From assembly GCF_002127325.2 (NCBI RefSeq), contig NC_035437.2:170429498-170493497 (forward strand): a DNA stretch of 64,000 bases. Direction: 5' to 3'. Each line of letters opens with the position of its first letter. Position 1 is the first letter of the stretch. Below are positions 32,791 through 44,971 of this stretch, piece by piece. Both the position numbers and the translations under genes were made by a program. This DNA comes from Helianthus annuus. Lineage: Eukaryota; Streptophyta; Magnoliopsida; Asterales; Asteraceae. Below the pieces are notes generated by a model. It did not search any database. It saw nothing but the letters and a program-made list of their open reading frames with translations, and was not told where the DNA came from.

Positions 32791-33917
32791 ATCCTTTCAA
32801 TTACTACATATGTCAACCGTTCGCCTGATATCATTTTTGTAAGGGTCACATCGGTTGGTTAGAATGGTGGTAAAAGTAGTTACTTTTTGTGGTTATATAA
32901 TTCGCCCAAGATCACATTCATCAAAATTTTGTTTTTATTCATTAACAATATAAAACTTTTACGTTTTGTGGTGGTGGTGTTAGGGTTGGGGTAAAAATAT
33001 ATCAAGTTCGCTTATTGTATTCCAAACCAAAAAAAGTTGTTTCGTAAAAAAAATAATTTTCAAATTCTAATATCATTAGTTAAGAACAAATGGGTGTCCA
33101 AGACATAATGATCTCAAAGATTTTCATAATCAGCATCCCGTAGCAACGCGCGGATAACGTTAACTCGTTTACTATAAATTGTAAAGACGGAGGTAGGGAT
33201 AAAGCCTCCAATATGAATGCTTTTATGTACGAAATGAAAAAACTGATATGGAGCTAAGGTAGATGTGGAAAGCAAGAAACATATTAGTCTTTGTGGCTAA
33301 AAAACATATAAAAACGTAAATGGAAGTAATGGCTCAACTTTAATTTCATGTAGGTCATTGGTTTTCTTATGTAAGTGATGTAAATTGGTTTGTGGATGTG
33401 CTTTTGCCGGCTCCTGCTTTTTCTGAGGCTATTGTTTTTTTTTTTTTTTTTTTTAATGAAATTTGCCTTAAAAAAAGAAAGAAAAAAAAAAGAAGCTAGC
33501 ATGGAAGAGAGAGTCAACGATGAAAAATGGTTACTCCCACCATCGTAGCATGGTTGAAATTATAAGAGCCTGTTGACGTCACAAGATTTACAATCATGAA
33601 GATTTAAGAAACAATAGAGATAGTTGGATTAGAAAATGATGGATAGAGGCTAACCTCTCTGCATAGGTGTTAGGTTTTATCCTGAGGCTACCTAGGTTTT
33701 CGTCTTATCGTGTGTTACGTTAGAGAGTGTTCAGCTATTGTGGTGGCACAACGTTTGTCAAGTGGCAATCGGTGGTATGGTTTCCTGGGGGAACGACCAA
33801 GCCAAACTCTGAAGCCAGCGTGGGCCCGGTTAAGACAACATAGTCTATCCGGAGTGGGGCAACGAGGCTCTCTAGTTTAAAGAGTGCGGTGGGCTAACAC
33901 AAGAAAGTCGTCGTTCC

Positions 33918-33918
<1 letters not shown>
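32791..33918. other. Intergenic stretch with a Helitron-like end
   Basis: CATCCCGTAGCAACGCGCGG followed by ATAACGTTAACTCGTT at about 33136-33170 is the second of three related termini. A poly-T run lies at 33429-33454. 33640-33915 is GC-richer, with TGGCAATCGGTGG and GAGTGGGGCAACGAGG, and ends in a TA tract. It may be a short retroelement, but I cannot name it. Confidence 0.35.

Positions 33919-33919
<1 letters not shown>

Positions 33920-33951
<32 letters not shown>
33920..33951. repeat. (AT)n microsatellite
   Basis: About 32 bp of AT repeats. Confidence 0.9.
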
Positions 33952-33956
<5 letters not shown>

Positions 33957-34880
33957 GTTTCACAATTTCGCACTTTCTAACCAATGGCAGACCCAAAATT
34001 TATCTTCTTAGGTAGCGATAAGAGGGTTTAACCAAAGGTAAAATAGGTGGTCCTAATCAAATTGTATCTTATTTAACCACATAAAAAACACTTGTATGTA
34101 TTTCTTATACAAAGTTTTCTACCACCATCGCCAGTCGCATTGTCACTCAAAGCATTCAGGTTGTTGGTTTTGTTTTTCAGATATCTTTTTGTATCACTAA
34201 CTCGAACGTGGATGGTTAAAAGTTGTATGCATATGGGGTTTCTTAGCCATTATAGTACAACATATTTATTCCTCACAACAATTTTTTTTGTTTAATATAA
34301 ATACTTTTTGTTATGGTAAAAGATTGTAAAACGCATTTCTTATTTTGATGGTAATAAAATATGAACAAATAATACAAATAGTAATACAACTTAACATATA
34401 TTCATACAATAGTATTTTTTTATTTAAATCTATCAGCACTGTGCAACTCACAACAACCTACCACCACCAAGTCACCAACCAACACAGGCCCATTATGAAG
34501 ATGGCCCACCTTTCTTTGTTTCTCACCAATCCTTAAAAGTCTATAACCCCACAATAAATTACTTTTTAATAAATCGTTTTATCAGTGATAAAACGATTTC
34601 CCCTACAAATTGTGGATTTTTCCTTTCATTTTATATACTCCAGGTATAAAATCAACACCTTTGTTTACCAATAGGCCCAGGAATAGTTCTCAAAGTGGTA
34701 AATTGTATTGATTGAGAGAATGTTATACAAGTTTAGGTTTTCATAGGGGTATTTAACTATGTATTTACAAAATATTCTCTCTAGTATACTCTATTTAGAT
34801 TGTGTCTAATACCGAGAAACGCCAAAGTTATCTCGTTGCATTGATTTAGAAATTGTTATACAAGTATAAGTTTCCATATA
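33952..34880. other. AT-rich intergenic stretch
   Basis: No gene recognised. A perfect palindrome, AAATCGTTTTATC / GATAAAACGATTT around AGT, lies at about 34571-34599. Confidence 0.4.
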
Positions 34881-34893
34881 ATACCCACTATAA

Positions 34894-35196
34894 GCCAATG
34901 ATCTCCAGATCAAGTGGTGGAGAGCTTGCATTTCTCTTGAGAGATGCAGGTTCGACTCCCACTTGGTGCAGAGTGAGGCACTGGTGGGCAATGATAGGAG
35001 ACCCAGAGAAACCTGGGTTGGATCCTTGAGCCAAACGGGTTTTACCGGTAATTTCACTGTCGTGCCTACGGACGAGTGGGTTACCGGGTTTTCCCCGGAA
35101 TTGGTGGTGGACTCGGGTTACTCTCGGAGTACTCCGTTTGTCCAGTGGGTGCCCCGAGAGTGCTCGGGATTGAGTTTATTGGTTGTTCAAAAAAAA
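34894..35196 (+). mobile_element. tRNA-derived SINE with 13-bp target duplication
   Basis: ATACCCACTATAA at 34881-34893 and ATACCCACCATAA at 35197-35209 are a 12/13 match and flank the element. The head has a pol III A-box-like CAAGTGGTGGAGAGC at about 34911 and an exact B box GGTTCGACTCC at 34949-34959. The tail is TTGGTTGTTC plus about nine A. The middle (CTCGGGTTACTCTCGGAGTA) resembles Au-type SINEs from memory. It depends on a LINE for movement. Confidence 0.8.
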
Positions 35197-35209
35197 ATAC
35201 CCACCATAA

Positions 35210-35269
35210 TTTACAAAGTATACCCTATAGTATACCAAGAAACACCAAAGTTATCACTTGTTGCCAAAA

Positions 35270-35328
<59 letters not shown>

Positions 35329-35930
35329 AAATCCATGAGTAGAGGCTAGAGTATGCAACAATGCTTCAAAGGTTGTTCATTTGATTCGCGGTGGTCATGA
35401 CTATAGTGTCAAGTCATACTTCATCGTCCTTAGTTGGAAGCTGGGTAGCGGACATAAAAGAAACCTGTTAGGAGGAGTTCTGAGGCTGTAATCTCAAAAC
35501 CACCCTAACAGTCAACTCCACACATATAGTATTATATTACTATGTATGTCTATAATTCTATATATCTATGAACAATGTATAACATACATAACAGAAAGAT
35601 GAGAGTATAAAAGAGACACTAAGTGTGAGGTGAGTCAGCTAGAAGTGTGACTTATAACTTCTTTGTATATAGGGAACGGCTAACCCTAACGAGTCGAACC
35701 TATCGGACCTAGTTTATAATGGGACATCGTATACGAAATCAAGTTAACTGGACCGGAAAGTGACAACCGATAGTTTCTTATTGTATTTTCACTGTTGGTA
35801 TCAACAAGAGAAACACACAAATCAACACTTTAATCTGTTTTTTTAACAAGTTTAAAAATATTTCACATTTGTACCCTGTGTACCCAAAATTAAATCACTT
35901 ATATACTTATTATTAATATTATTATTATTA
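35210..35930. other. Intergenic with microsatellite
   Basis: (AAAT)n at about 35267-35331. The GC-richer part at 35380-35520 has short inverted stretches (CCTGTTAGGAGG / CCACCCTAACAG), possibly a worn element. No gene. Confidence 0.4.
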
Positions 35931-36858
35931 TCTATACATATAATAAAGTAAACCAATTTGAGATACATGGCATTCATTGAAGCTATCTAGAATTTTATTT
36001 TCCCGCCTAAAATATAATCTCTTTAGTTTCATAGTTAATCATAAATTCACAATAATAATAATAATAATAATAATAATATTAATATTAATCCTGAAATCTT
36101 ATCTCCCTTCACATATCAATTTAATATTATTATCATTTATTCGTTTAAAAACATATAAAAGCAAATCAAATATATGACCTTATCTTTTTTTTCAAATAAT
36201 AATCTTTATATAATTTTAACATATAACATAATTAAGGATGACCAAACTCCAATTGTTTGACAACACCGTTCACACATGGGTGTCAAACATCTTATGACAT
36301 ATTTTCAGCTATTAAATTAAACATAAAATATGAAGTCGAGCTCTATTTGTTTGTCAAACATAGGTCACTTAATTACAACATTCATACATGTGTAGTGATG
36401 CAAGTAACTACATAATATCAAATAAGATATGGTACCAAACCCGATAATCACAATTTTTGTAATATGTGGATTCATTAAATCTGAACTGTGTTAAATATAA
36501 CCCATGGTATCTGTATCTACGAAATCCGGATTGTCATTATTCATGTTACTTTTTTTTTTGAAACATTGAGTGTCTTTGTAATTTACATCCATTCTAACTT
36601 TTTAGTTATCTTTAAATTTAAATGTAATATAATACGTAAATACAATAATACGTATTATATAATATATTTAGTTTTGTATTATTTTCAGCGACAGTTTGAT
36701 TACATGTTTCTCTGATGAATTTTATAATACTAACATACATCATCTTTATACTAACTTTTTTTATGTCAATTTGGTATATAAATGTCTTGCATTTATAAGA
36801 AATATTTATTAAATAGTTTAAATTTTTGAACCGTGTAGCACACGGGGAACTAACCTAG
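35931..36858 (+). mobile_element. Helitron, 928 bp, non-autonomous
   Basis: Starts TCTATACATATAATAAAG after A, and ends AACTAACCTAG before T. The hairpin CCGTG/CACGG (36831-36845) lies 9 bp before the end. AT-rich, with (AAT)n at 36052-36079 and no coding capacity. All terminal rules of plant Helitrons are met. Confidence 0.8.
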
Positions 36859-37153
36859 TTATTAATATATATAAATGTCAAGCAATCATTGACCAATTAC
36901 CACTTTTAAATTTAGATGATATCGTTGCATGCGTATTGTGGGGTAGAGTAAGTCATGAATAATTAAATTCTCTTTATAAAAAAATTACAATTAAAACTTA
37001 AAAGCTATCATTCGTAAGCAATATCTCTTAGCAACAATAGATGATGCTTTTAGGCTTTAGTATAGCTCGATATATATGACACTTTTAGGATAGCTCGGAC
37101 ATAAAGTTCGGTAAAATATATAACATATATATAGCTCAAAAGATATAAATTTA

Positions 37154-37388
37154 AGGCAGGCGGGGCGGTTTAACTTTAGCCAGTGATGAAAATGATCACG
37201 CGTGAAAACACCACCGCCACCATCGACTATCACTCGTGGATTTCTTCACGCGTTGAAGGGTTGTGAGTGATGGGTTGTTGAGCGTTGTGAGTGATGGGTA
37301 TTGTTGGGTGTGGTGAGTGATGGACATTTCCATTAAAAAAAGGTTATGAGTGATAAATGGGCGGTGAGTGATGACCACCCCCTCCCCC
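37154..37388. mobile_element. Candidate Harbinger MITE
   Basis: Right end CCACCCCCTCCCCC before TTA and left end AGGCAGGCGGGGCGG after TTA are roughly inverted. Inside are CACGCGTTGAAG, also found in the MITE at 44660, and many GTGAGTGATGG units. Worn, so limits are tentative. Confidence 0.4.
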
Positions 37389-37586
37389 TTATGCCGTTAA
37401 ATTGATTTTAAAAGTTAAAGAAAAAGAAAAACATATAAAGCTAAAACCTATAATAAACATATTTATTGAAAAACCTTGAATTCAAGATTATATTTACAAA
37501 AGAATACATATGTGTAACAAAAATAACAACTAAACCTCTATCAATTTGCTAACCACTAATCATATATCATGTAGATCAGTAGATGA

Positions 37587-37919
37587 TCACTCAGGTATAC
37601 TCGGAAGCGCCGGTCTCCACGACCGTTGATTCGACTCAAACACTCGATCACCACCGTTCATCAAGCGAGCCAACACTTGTTCTAACGTCAACCCATGCAT
37701 CTCCTTCATACCCAACAACTCCTCCAATTGTTTCTTTGTTATCTTAATCTTCACCTCAGTCGTCGGCTTTTTAACATCCGATGAACAAAACCGGTCACCC
37801 GAATCTTCGTTTGCCGCCACGGATCTCCTTCGACTCTTTTGGGAAAGTTTAGGTTTCTCCGGTGATGATACCGGAGATTCCCATTGGTTGCCGGAATCTT
37901 TTCTCACACAGTTTCCCAT
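37587..37919 (-). CDS. Small DUF4228/PADRE-type protein, N-myristoylated
   Basis: 110 residues, single exon. It begins MGNCVRK, a consensus N-myristoylation site with a cysteine for palmitoylation, so plasma-membrane attachment is likely. The middle is Ser/Pro/Lys-rich and disordered. The C-terminal half has VKIKITKKQLEELL, then LTLEQVLARLM, and ends RSWRPALPSIPE, the pattern of the plant DUF4228 (PADRE) family of short stress- or pathogen-responsive proteins. The biochemical role is unknown. A TATA box lies 89 bp upstream and no frame damage is visible, so I take it as a working gene. It stands alone between Helitron/MITE debris. Confidence 0.8.
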   Translation of the reverse strand: MGNCVRKDSGNQWESPVSSPEKPKLSQKSRRRSVAANEDSGDRFCSSDVKKPTTEVKIKITKKQLEELLGMKEMHGLTLEQVLARLMNGGDRVFESNQRSWRPALPSIPE

Positions 37920-38007
37920 TTGGTTAGATTATTTTGTTACAATTTTTTTTTATGTTGATGTAAGAGATGAGTGATTATTTTGGAAGTGGAATGGTGGGTT
38001 AGGGAAG

Positions 38008-38015
38008 AATATATA
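38008..38015 (-). promoter_or_regulatory. TATA box of the DUF4228-like gene
   Basis: Minus-strand TATATATT (within CCTATATATTCTTCC), 89 bp before the ATG, leaving a short leader of about 60 nt. Confidence 0.55.
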
Positions 38016-38412
38016 GGAGTGATGATGGATAGATACACAAGGGTGTATGTATAGGTTAAGAAGAAGAAGTCAAAGTGATATTGATTTGCCATGTAGGATG
38101 GTGATATTGATGAATGAGTATCTAGTATGTGTTACCTAGCAAGTGCATGAGTGGAAATGGTCTTACCATGTCACATAGATCCCAACTACCATACTCATTT
38201 TTGTAGTGATAAAATTTTATTATTTTATGTTTGTATAACTTAGTTTATGAAATTAAGGTTTGTGTGATTTATTTGACTTCAACAATTATCTAAACTTTTT
38301 ATAAAGAGGGTGGTTGTTGTAAGAAGTTGCAAAGAAGCATGAAGTGTAAGTAGCGGTCTCTAGTTACTTATTTTACTTTATCTAAGGTTGAAAAAGCACG
38401 GTGACAGTTTTA
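38016..38412. other. Upstream region of the DUF4228-like gene
   Basis: AT-rich. No repeat or gene recognised. Confidence 0.4.
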
Positions 38413-38414
38413 TA

Positions 38415-38671
38415 CTCCCTCCGTCCCATTAAAAGTGTCATATTTTGAATTTTCAAAGTCTTTGTTTATAAACTTTAATCTTAAATAATTTTGTTTGTGT
38501 TAGATAATACTTCATGAAAATTATATGATTTGAGTGTGTTTTACAAGTGTTTTTATCGGGTTAATTTTCATCAAGTTTTATATAACACAAAAAATATATA
38601 ATTAAAGTCAAAGTTTATAAATAAAGACTTTGAAAATTCAAAATAGGACACTTTTAATGGGACGGAAGGAG
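38415..38671. mobile_element. Stowaway MITE (TSD TA)
   Basis: CTCCCTCCGTCCCATTAAAA at the left and its inverted copy, one base different in the first six, at the right. Flanked by TA. The arms are about 60 bp, diagnostic of plant Tc1/mariner-type Stowaway elements. 257 bp, non-coding. Confidence 0.95.
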
Positions 38672-38673
38672 TA

Positions 38674-39441
38674 ACTAGTAGGAAAGGAGAACAAACCAAT
38701 TTTTTTCTAACGAGAGCGTATTTCTGTCAGTGCGGCACTTAAGATCGTTTCGCATGTTGCTTAATTATTTTCTGTTGATAAGATTAATTCAAATAATCAC
38801 GCTATGTATTTATTACAAATATATATATATATATATATATCTTAATAATCATGCAATATTTTAGAAAAAAAAAATCAAGAAATCATGAATTGGTGCAATC
38901 CTTGGTTTTCGTTAGTTTTTTTTGCTTTGTATTTTCGGTTTGAATGTTTGTTGTTGGTGCTCAAAGTTTAGATGGCGAATATAATTAAAACATTATATAA
39001 ACACACAATATATGTTCCTTTTATAACAATCACGCAAGACATTACTAGTGACATATTTATTCAATACGATTCAATCGCCCAAACATAAAAGTTACTTTGA
39101 TTAAGCTCGCAACCCCTTTGAATTGGTAAAAAGAAAATTGCTTTTTCCATATTTCTTGTATTTTTTTTTTTTTTTAAATTATGTCTCAATCGTTTGAATG
39201 AAAAGGATTGGCCTATTCATGCTTCTAGTCAAATAAAGAAAATAAGTAGTCAAATAAAATTAATCACATCTCAATCAATCAACTAAACACAAGAAACACG
39301 TATAGAAGAATATTATATAGACCGGGTTTAAGTTCATCAAAGGTTGATCAACTTAATTAACACCATATTAAGACGTCAATTCCTTCGTATCTTTCATATA
39401 TTATCTCTATTTTTATCTCTCATCGAACTTTAAGACATAAT
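38674..39441. other. AT-rich intergenic stretch
   Basis: An AT microsatellite lies at 38819-38841 and poly-T at about 39162-39176. No gene recognised. Confidence 0.4.
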
Positions 39442-39450
39442 TATTATTAT

Positions 39451-39922
39451 GGGATATTAAATTTAAATAACTTTAACTTTCACCAGTTGGCGGATAGCAC
39501 TTCCAACTTTCGATTTGTACCACACCACTCTCAACTTTCAAATTATTGGCCAATAGCACTCCCAAACTAACCCAACACTAACCTAGTTTGCTGACATCAG
39601 ATGCCATGTCACCAAACTAGTACCACGTCATCAAAAAGCCAAGTCATATGCCATGTCAGCTGCCATGTCATCAAAAATCCGAGTCAGATGCCACATCAAC
39701 TGTCACCTCAGCTGCCATGTCATCAAAAATTCCAGGTCAGATGCCACATCAACACATAAGTGCCACCTCAACAAAAAAAAAAACTAACTGGGTTAAAATT
39801 TAGTTAATTTTGGAGTGCTATTGGTCAATAAGTTGAAAGTTGGGAGTGGTATGGTACAAGTCGAAAGTTAGAGTGTTATCGGCCAATTGGTGAAAGTTGA
39901 AATTATTTAAATCCAATATCCC
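39451..39922. mobile_element. Mutator-like MITE, 472 bp
   Basis: TIRs of more than 100 bp start GGGATATTAAATTTAAATAA on the left and GGGATATTGGATTTAAATAA on the right (minus strand). TATTATTAT flanks both sides (39442-39450 and 39923-39931), a 9-bp duplication, although the site is itself TTA-repetitive. The interior holds imperfect repeats of GCCATGTCATCAAAAA and CAGATGCCACATCAAC. Confidence 0.75.
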
Positions 39923-39931
39923 TATTATTAT

Positions 39932-40629
39932 TTACAAACTAAACATTTAATACATTTTTAAGTTACAAATTGAATTATTATTATTGTTTCAACCATGAAA
40001 ACTCATTACTGTTAGAAGCACGTCCTATGGAACTCCGCTAATTTCCTGCTAACTAGTGATATCAAGTAAATCGTAGTTTACGTTAGATAAATGGCCTTCA
40101 AAACAGAATCTAGGATATTTCCTAGAGGGAAATCTTATTGTTTTTAATAGAAGTTTTTGTCTATGTGTTTTAAAAGTTAATAGTTTTTTTTTATAAACAT
40201 TAAATCATTAAGAATTGAAGATTATGGGCTTCTAAACGTGAGTAGGTGTGAAAAGAGTTTAAGAATGGGATCTAACTTGTGTGAACTTAACTATGGTAAT
40301 TTGATCCTTTTTGTATGGTCGTTGTCATGCAACTAACAAAGCCAACTATACCGAACAAATTCTTTTTTGAAAAAACAACTATAGTAACCACTTCAAATTA
40401 AAGTATTATATCTTTACTATATATGTGATACATAACATCATTTTTCAACAGACGTTCATTCCAGGACATGTGATTAATCTTTCATTCACTACATACTAAA
40501 GTACAGGTGTTTTATGCATACATAACATGTGTTTATTCACTTGTTAGTTTTTTCAAAAAACTAAGTTAGTGTTTATTTTTTTTTCTCTCAACATTCTGAC
40601 ATAATTTTTGTTGAACATGAAGTTGTATT
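39932..40629. other. AT-rich intergenic stretch
   Basis: No gene or repeat recognised. Confidence 0.35.
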
Positions 40630-42335
40630 CAAAATACAAAAGTATAGTAGGCTATACCGAGTGCCGGTATCTTACCGGTAGTCGGTATATGACGAACATA
40701 ATCGATACCAAGTTACCAACTAAACAATATCGATGTCGGTATTGGTATAATAAAAACGGTATAGCTATTCTTCGTTATGGTCTCTGGTCGATGTAAAACA
40801 CAACTTTTTGTATTGTAAACTATACTGAGTACCAGTACCGTAACGAACCAACCTAATACCGATCGAACAACACCAACACCTGTATCGGTATTTGTTTTAT
40901 AGGTTTCGATCGATGTAAACATGCCTTTACTTTTTGGGTTATAGGAGACATTTTTGTGTAATATAACTAGGGATTGGATCGGTACTGGTACCAAAAATGA
41001 TAAAATACGGGTATTGGCACCGAAAATGTTTGGTACAGTACGGTATTGCTATGGTACCGATATTTGAAGGTAAAAATCGGTAAAACACCGGTACGATACC
41101 GAACCAAAAGGACCGGTACCGAAAACACCAAAAAGTGGGCACCGATTTGGTACCGAAAGAATCGGTACGGGAAATTCGGTATTGGTACCAAGTACGAAAT
41201 GCTTATCCCTAACTATAACCATTGTAAATAAACCTTTTTTTTATTTTGTAATACACATATGTTTTTTACCAAACCAATACCGTCCGAACTTGTAATAAAC
41301 ATTTGTTTTTTACCGAACCAATACCGTCCAAATAATATCGATACCTGTATACATTTTTATGGTTTTTGGTTTCGGTACGAGTCAGTTTCAAAATTTTTTC
41401 ACTTCTTGTACAGAAGCGCTGTTGTACCGCAATGTAACTTTGTAACTCACAACTTTAGGGTACTCGGTATCATTCACCGAATGTATGAAGGAAGAGGTTT
41501 TCACCGAGCGGTGAATGATCGCCGGCCTCTTTTCAGTGAGTGGGGACTGCTTTCTTCGGTGTATACTCACCGATGCGGGAAGGAGGAGGGAGGGGGGTTT
41601 AATGGTGGGTCCCTACCCCTTTCAACCAATCATAATTTTTTTTTTAAATTCTTTACCACTCTCCAGGTGTTTGAATCACTGCCAGTGATTGAGTGTAAAA
41701 TGGGGAGTGGAATAGGGACTTGACATGGCGTGATATTATTGGGTAGAGAATGACTCAAACACCGTGTTTGAATGATACCCTCCACCCTTATGCTTGTAAC
41801 TTTTAGTTGATTAGATCAATACTAATGTAAACATCATTTTATGTTTTGTGCATATACCGAGTTTCCGCCTCATCTCGTAGGGTATCTCCGCTACCTATGA
41901 AACAAATCAGGGTTAGTATCCGTTTTCATTTTTATGGTTCTTGTTCGATGTAAAACACAAAATCTATTTTTTGGGTTACATTAGATAACTTCTGTGTGAT
42001 GGAACCATTGTAAATAAACCTTTTTTTGTTATCTATACCTAGTACCGGTACCCTAACAAACATAACAACATCGTTACCAGTTTCAGTAGTTTTTTATGGT
42101 TTTTGATATGTGTAAGACTGTATTTTTTGGGTTTCATGAGACAACTTTTGTGTAAAATAACTATTGTAAATAAACTTTTTTATTTAGTAATAGACATATT
42201 TTTTTTACCGATACAGCCTAAACAGCATTAGCATTAATACCAGTATTTATTTTTATGGTTTTTGATTTGATGTTATTTCACTTCCCGTACAAAAGCACTA
42301 TCAAACCGCAACACGTAACTTTGTATTATGTCTCC
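40630..42335. repeat. GGTACCGA-rich dispersed repeat, partly duplicated
   Basis: Dense ACCGGTA / GGTACCGA / CGGTAT motifs cover 40640-41200 and 41260-41400. A unit with TTTTTATGGTTTTTG, CACTTC-TGTACA-AAGC and AACCGCAA occurs at about 41355-41440 and again at 42245-42325, so about 0.9 kb was duplicated. The first copy is interrupted by the MITE at 41458. Frames over it are artefacts of the repeat. Confidence 0.6.
41458..41787. mobile_element. Tourist/Harbinger MITE, copy 2 (TSD TTA)
   Basis: Flanked by TTA (41455-41457 and 41788-41790). Left GGGTACTCGGTATCATTCA and right (minus) GGGTGGAGGGTATCATTCA are TIRs. 330 bp, same family as 27077-27418 in opposite orientation. Confidence 0.88.
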
Positions 42336-42472
42336 AATTTTTATTTTAATTAGATCAACACTATTATACCCTTATACATTTACCAACCAAACTTCCTACC
42401 ATGCCCAACCGTTGCGTTCCTACTACGCTCAACCATAAGTAACCGCTCGCATGCTTCTATAAACAACTGACA

Positions 42473-44529
42473 TCTCTATTATATATAAAATTTGTGGCCG
42501 TGTTTTTACTTTTTCCTTCTAAAACATATAGATCCATTCGACGATACGCTTCTAAAACAAAACGATTTGATGTGCGATACGGTTTATGGCACCTTTTCGT
42601 TATGCATAAACGCCTTGATGTTACGAATTCGAACTTCACGACCGAAGCCTTTCCGTTGTTGGAGCGGATTTTAGAACAGAATCAGACCTTCTAATTCGAT
42701 CTTCGATTTCGTCTCTTTTCCTAATTCTTCCGACCCTCACAACCAACCCTTATTTCATGTTAATCGAACCAATTTATAGCATCGATCATTGATTGCAATT
42801 TTAGTAACCCTAAATTTGCAAAATAAATAACGTTTACCGGTTCCAAAATGATATTCCGAAGGAGAGAGGATTTTGTTGATTTGCAGACGGCGAAACCCAG
42901 ATCGTCAAAGCCTTACGTTTGAAATTAAGGCTACGGTTTGTTGTTAACACGAGGTGCGATTACAATAGGGGTAGAATCGATTATTAAAGCCGACTATTGC
43001 GGTTGTAATAATCTCTGGTGGAACCACGAAAAAACGAGGAGACTTTGTACAAGGCAGTGAAGAGGATCAAAAGTCAAAATTGTGACTTTTAAGAAATTCT
43101 GATTAATTTTGTTGGGAAGCGAAAGTGTGACTTTTAAATATTTTTTTAATACAAAATTTCAATTCTCAAGTTAAAATATAAATTCAATTTTCAATTTGAT
43201 TAATTTGTCTGGAAATGAAAGTGTGCCTTTGTGTTGAGAGATTGTGAATTTGTGGTTATTTGCTTTTTTTATGACCCCTGCAAATGTTATTGCTTAATTT
43301 GATATTCATGAGAATAGATGCTTAAGTAGAAAACTGGTAGTGGTTCATTTTTTCTATTCCAACATAATGATAATTTTATGATAAAGTAATTGTAGCATTT
43401 ATGTTAGACAATCACCGATGTCTACACAATTAGCCCGTATTCGTATGTCTTTTATAATCTTTCTTTCTCTTGAATCCGTAGAGATTACTCCATCAATCAT
43501 CGCTAATATTAATCAAACTTCATGTTTTAAAGTCTATGATGACCAACTTAAATAATACAATATTTGTTTTCTTTTTTTCTCATATAATATCTTACATGAT
43601 TAAAAGCCAACTATTGCTTGAATGATTTGGTTCCTTTTTGCTTATTTTTCGGTTTTAATGAATCTTCAAAGAGTGAATTGGCATTGCATGTTGTTACTTT
43701 GGGTTTGAGTATCTCATATGTAATCATTATGTTGTTATTCTTTGGTACATTTTGTGTAGAAAACATGTGTTATTTATTTGTCAGACCCTAATAGTTTCGT
43801 TTTGCTTTAGCCTTTAGGCCATTTTGCGATAATTGTGATATTCTTTCCATTCTATTTTTTACATTCATGATGCTCATTAGATGTCAAACCTAACCTAGAA
43901 ATTTATAACCCCATTTGATTTGATTATTTTGTTTTACATGTTTTGAAATTAGTGGGTGGGTTCTAAGATGCCCTTTTAATGTTACCTATCTTTTTCATGG
44001 TTGATGTAACCTGTTTTGGATTGCAACGAATTAATGACGAAATTTCATCTCAAATGTTTATCATAAATTTAGCTTTGGTGTTTTGTTATGGTCATTTTAA
44101 TCAGAAATAATCTCTTTGTCTTTTGTTTATTCTATATTTCGCTTTGTTGTTTCTATATGGAATCGTTGTGTTTTTTTACCAGCACATACATGGGATGGAT
44201 CAGTGTGGATTTAGATAATATACATAAAATGACTATTTCTAAAAATATAAATTAATGATAAATGTGAAGGTAAATAATAGGTTTTATAAAACTATATTTT
44301 AAAAGGGGTGAAAGAAGAAGAAAAAAGAGAGAGAACTCAACAACAATTTAGAAAAAGAAATAAATGTTTGATACTAAAAAATAAATGTTTTGATACTAAA
44401 AAAAGAGACCAATATAATTATAAGGTAAGGTAGAATTAAATGTGTTGCTTATACAAAACAATTTTCGCATTTGATACTAAATACTTTGTAATCGACGTCC
44501 CGCCGCAACGCGCGGGTGACGTCAACTCG
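42473..44529 (+). mobile_element. Candidate Helitron with CTCG end, 2.06 kb
   Basis: Starts TCTCTATTATATATAAAA after A. Ends GTCAACTCG before T, with a hairpin-forming CCCGCCGCAACGCGCGGG about 10 bp earlier. The end is CTCG rather than the usual CTAG/CTRR. Left part 42490-42720 is gene-like, and the rest is AT-rich without a frame. I see no Rep/helicase. Pairing these two ends is inference. Confidence 0.4.
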
Positions 44530-44659
44530 TTCTAAACATTATTTAAAGTTTCGTGTATATACCGAACTCCCACCATATTCCTCAGGTCACTAGTTATGTA
44601 ACAACGCCCTAAATACCCCCCAGAAACTAGTCATTAGTTAATTTTTAAACCTGTTCTTA

Positions 44660-44968
44660 GAGGACCCGGGGTGGGAGAATCCATCACGCGTTATAAATTT
44701 ACAACGCCGTTATACACGGCCGCCGCTACCATTCACCACGCGTGAATAAGAAAACGCGTTAATCTGGTCACGCGTTGAAGTTTATCAAATGAATGTGTAT
44801 TACTTGTACATTGGGTATTAATACTTGTACATTGGAATCCCATCACTAGTGATACCACCCCCCTACATTTCTATCACTAGTGATAGAATATTGGTTGTGC
44901 ACATGGCATGACTTGATTGGATAGTGGGAGTGATAGATTCTATCACTAGTGAACCACCCCTAGTCCCC
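44660..44968. mobile_element. Harbinger MITE with ACTAGTGAT motifs (TSD TTA)
   Basis: TTA at 44657-44659 and 44969-44971. Left GAGGACCCGGGGTGG, right (minus) GGGGACTAGGGGTGG. Internal CACGCGTTGAAG and several TCACTAGTGAT palindromes. 309 bp, no coding capacity. Confidence 0.75.
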
Positions 44969-44971
44969 TTA

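Noticed and set aside
34905..34975. Functional tRNA gene
   Set aside because: The B box is good, but no cloverleaf closes; the body continues to an A-rich tail with flanking target duplication, so it is a SINE.
41259..41723. 154-codon frame
   Set aside because: It crosses the border of the MITE at 41458 and runs over repeat sequence.
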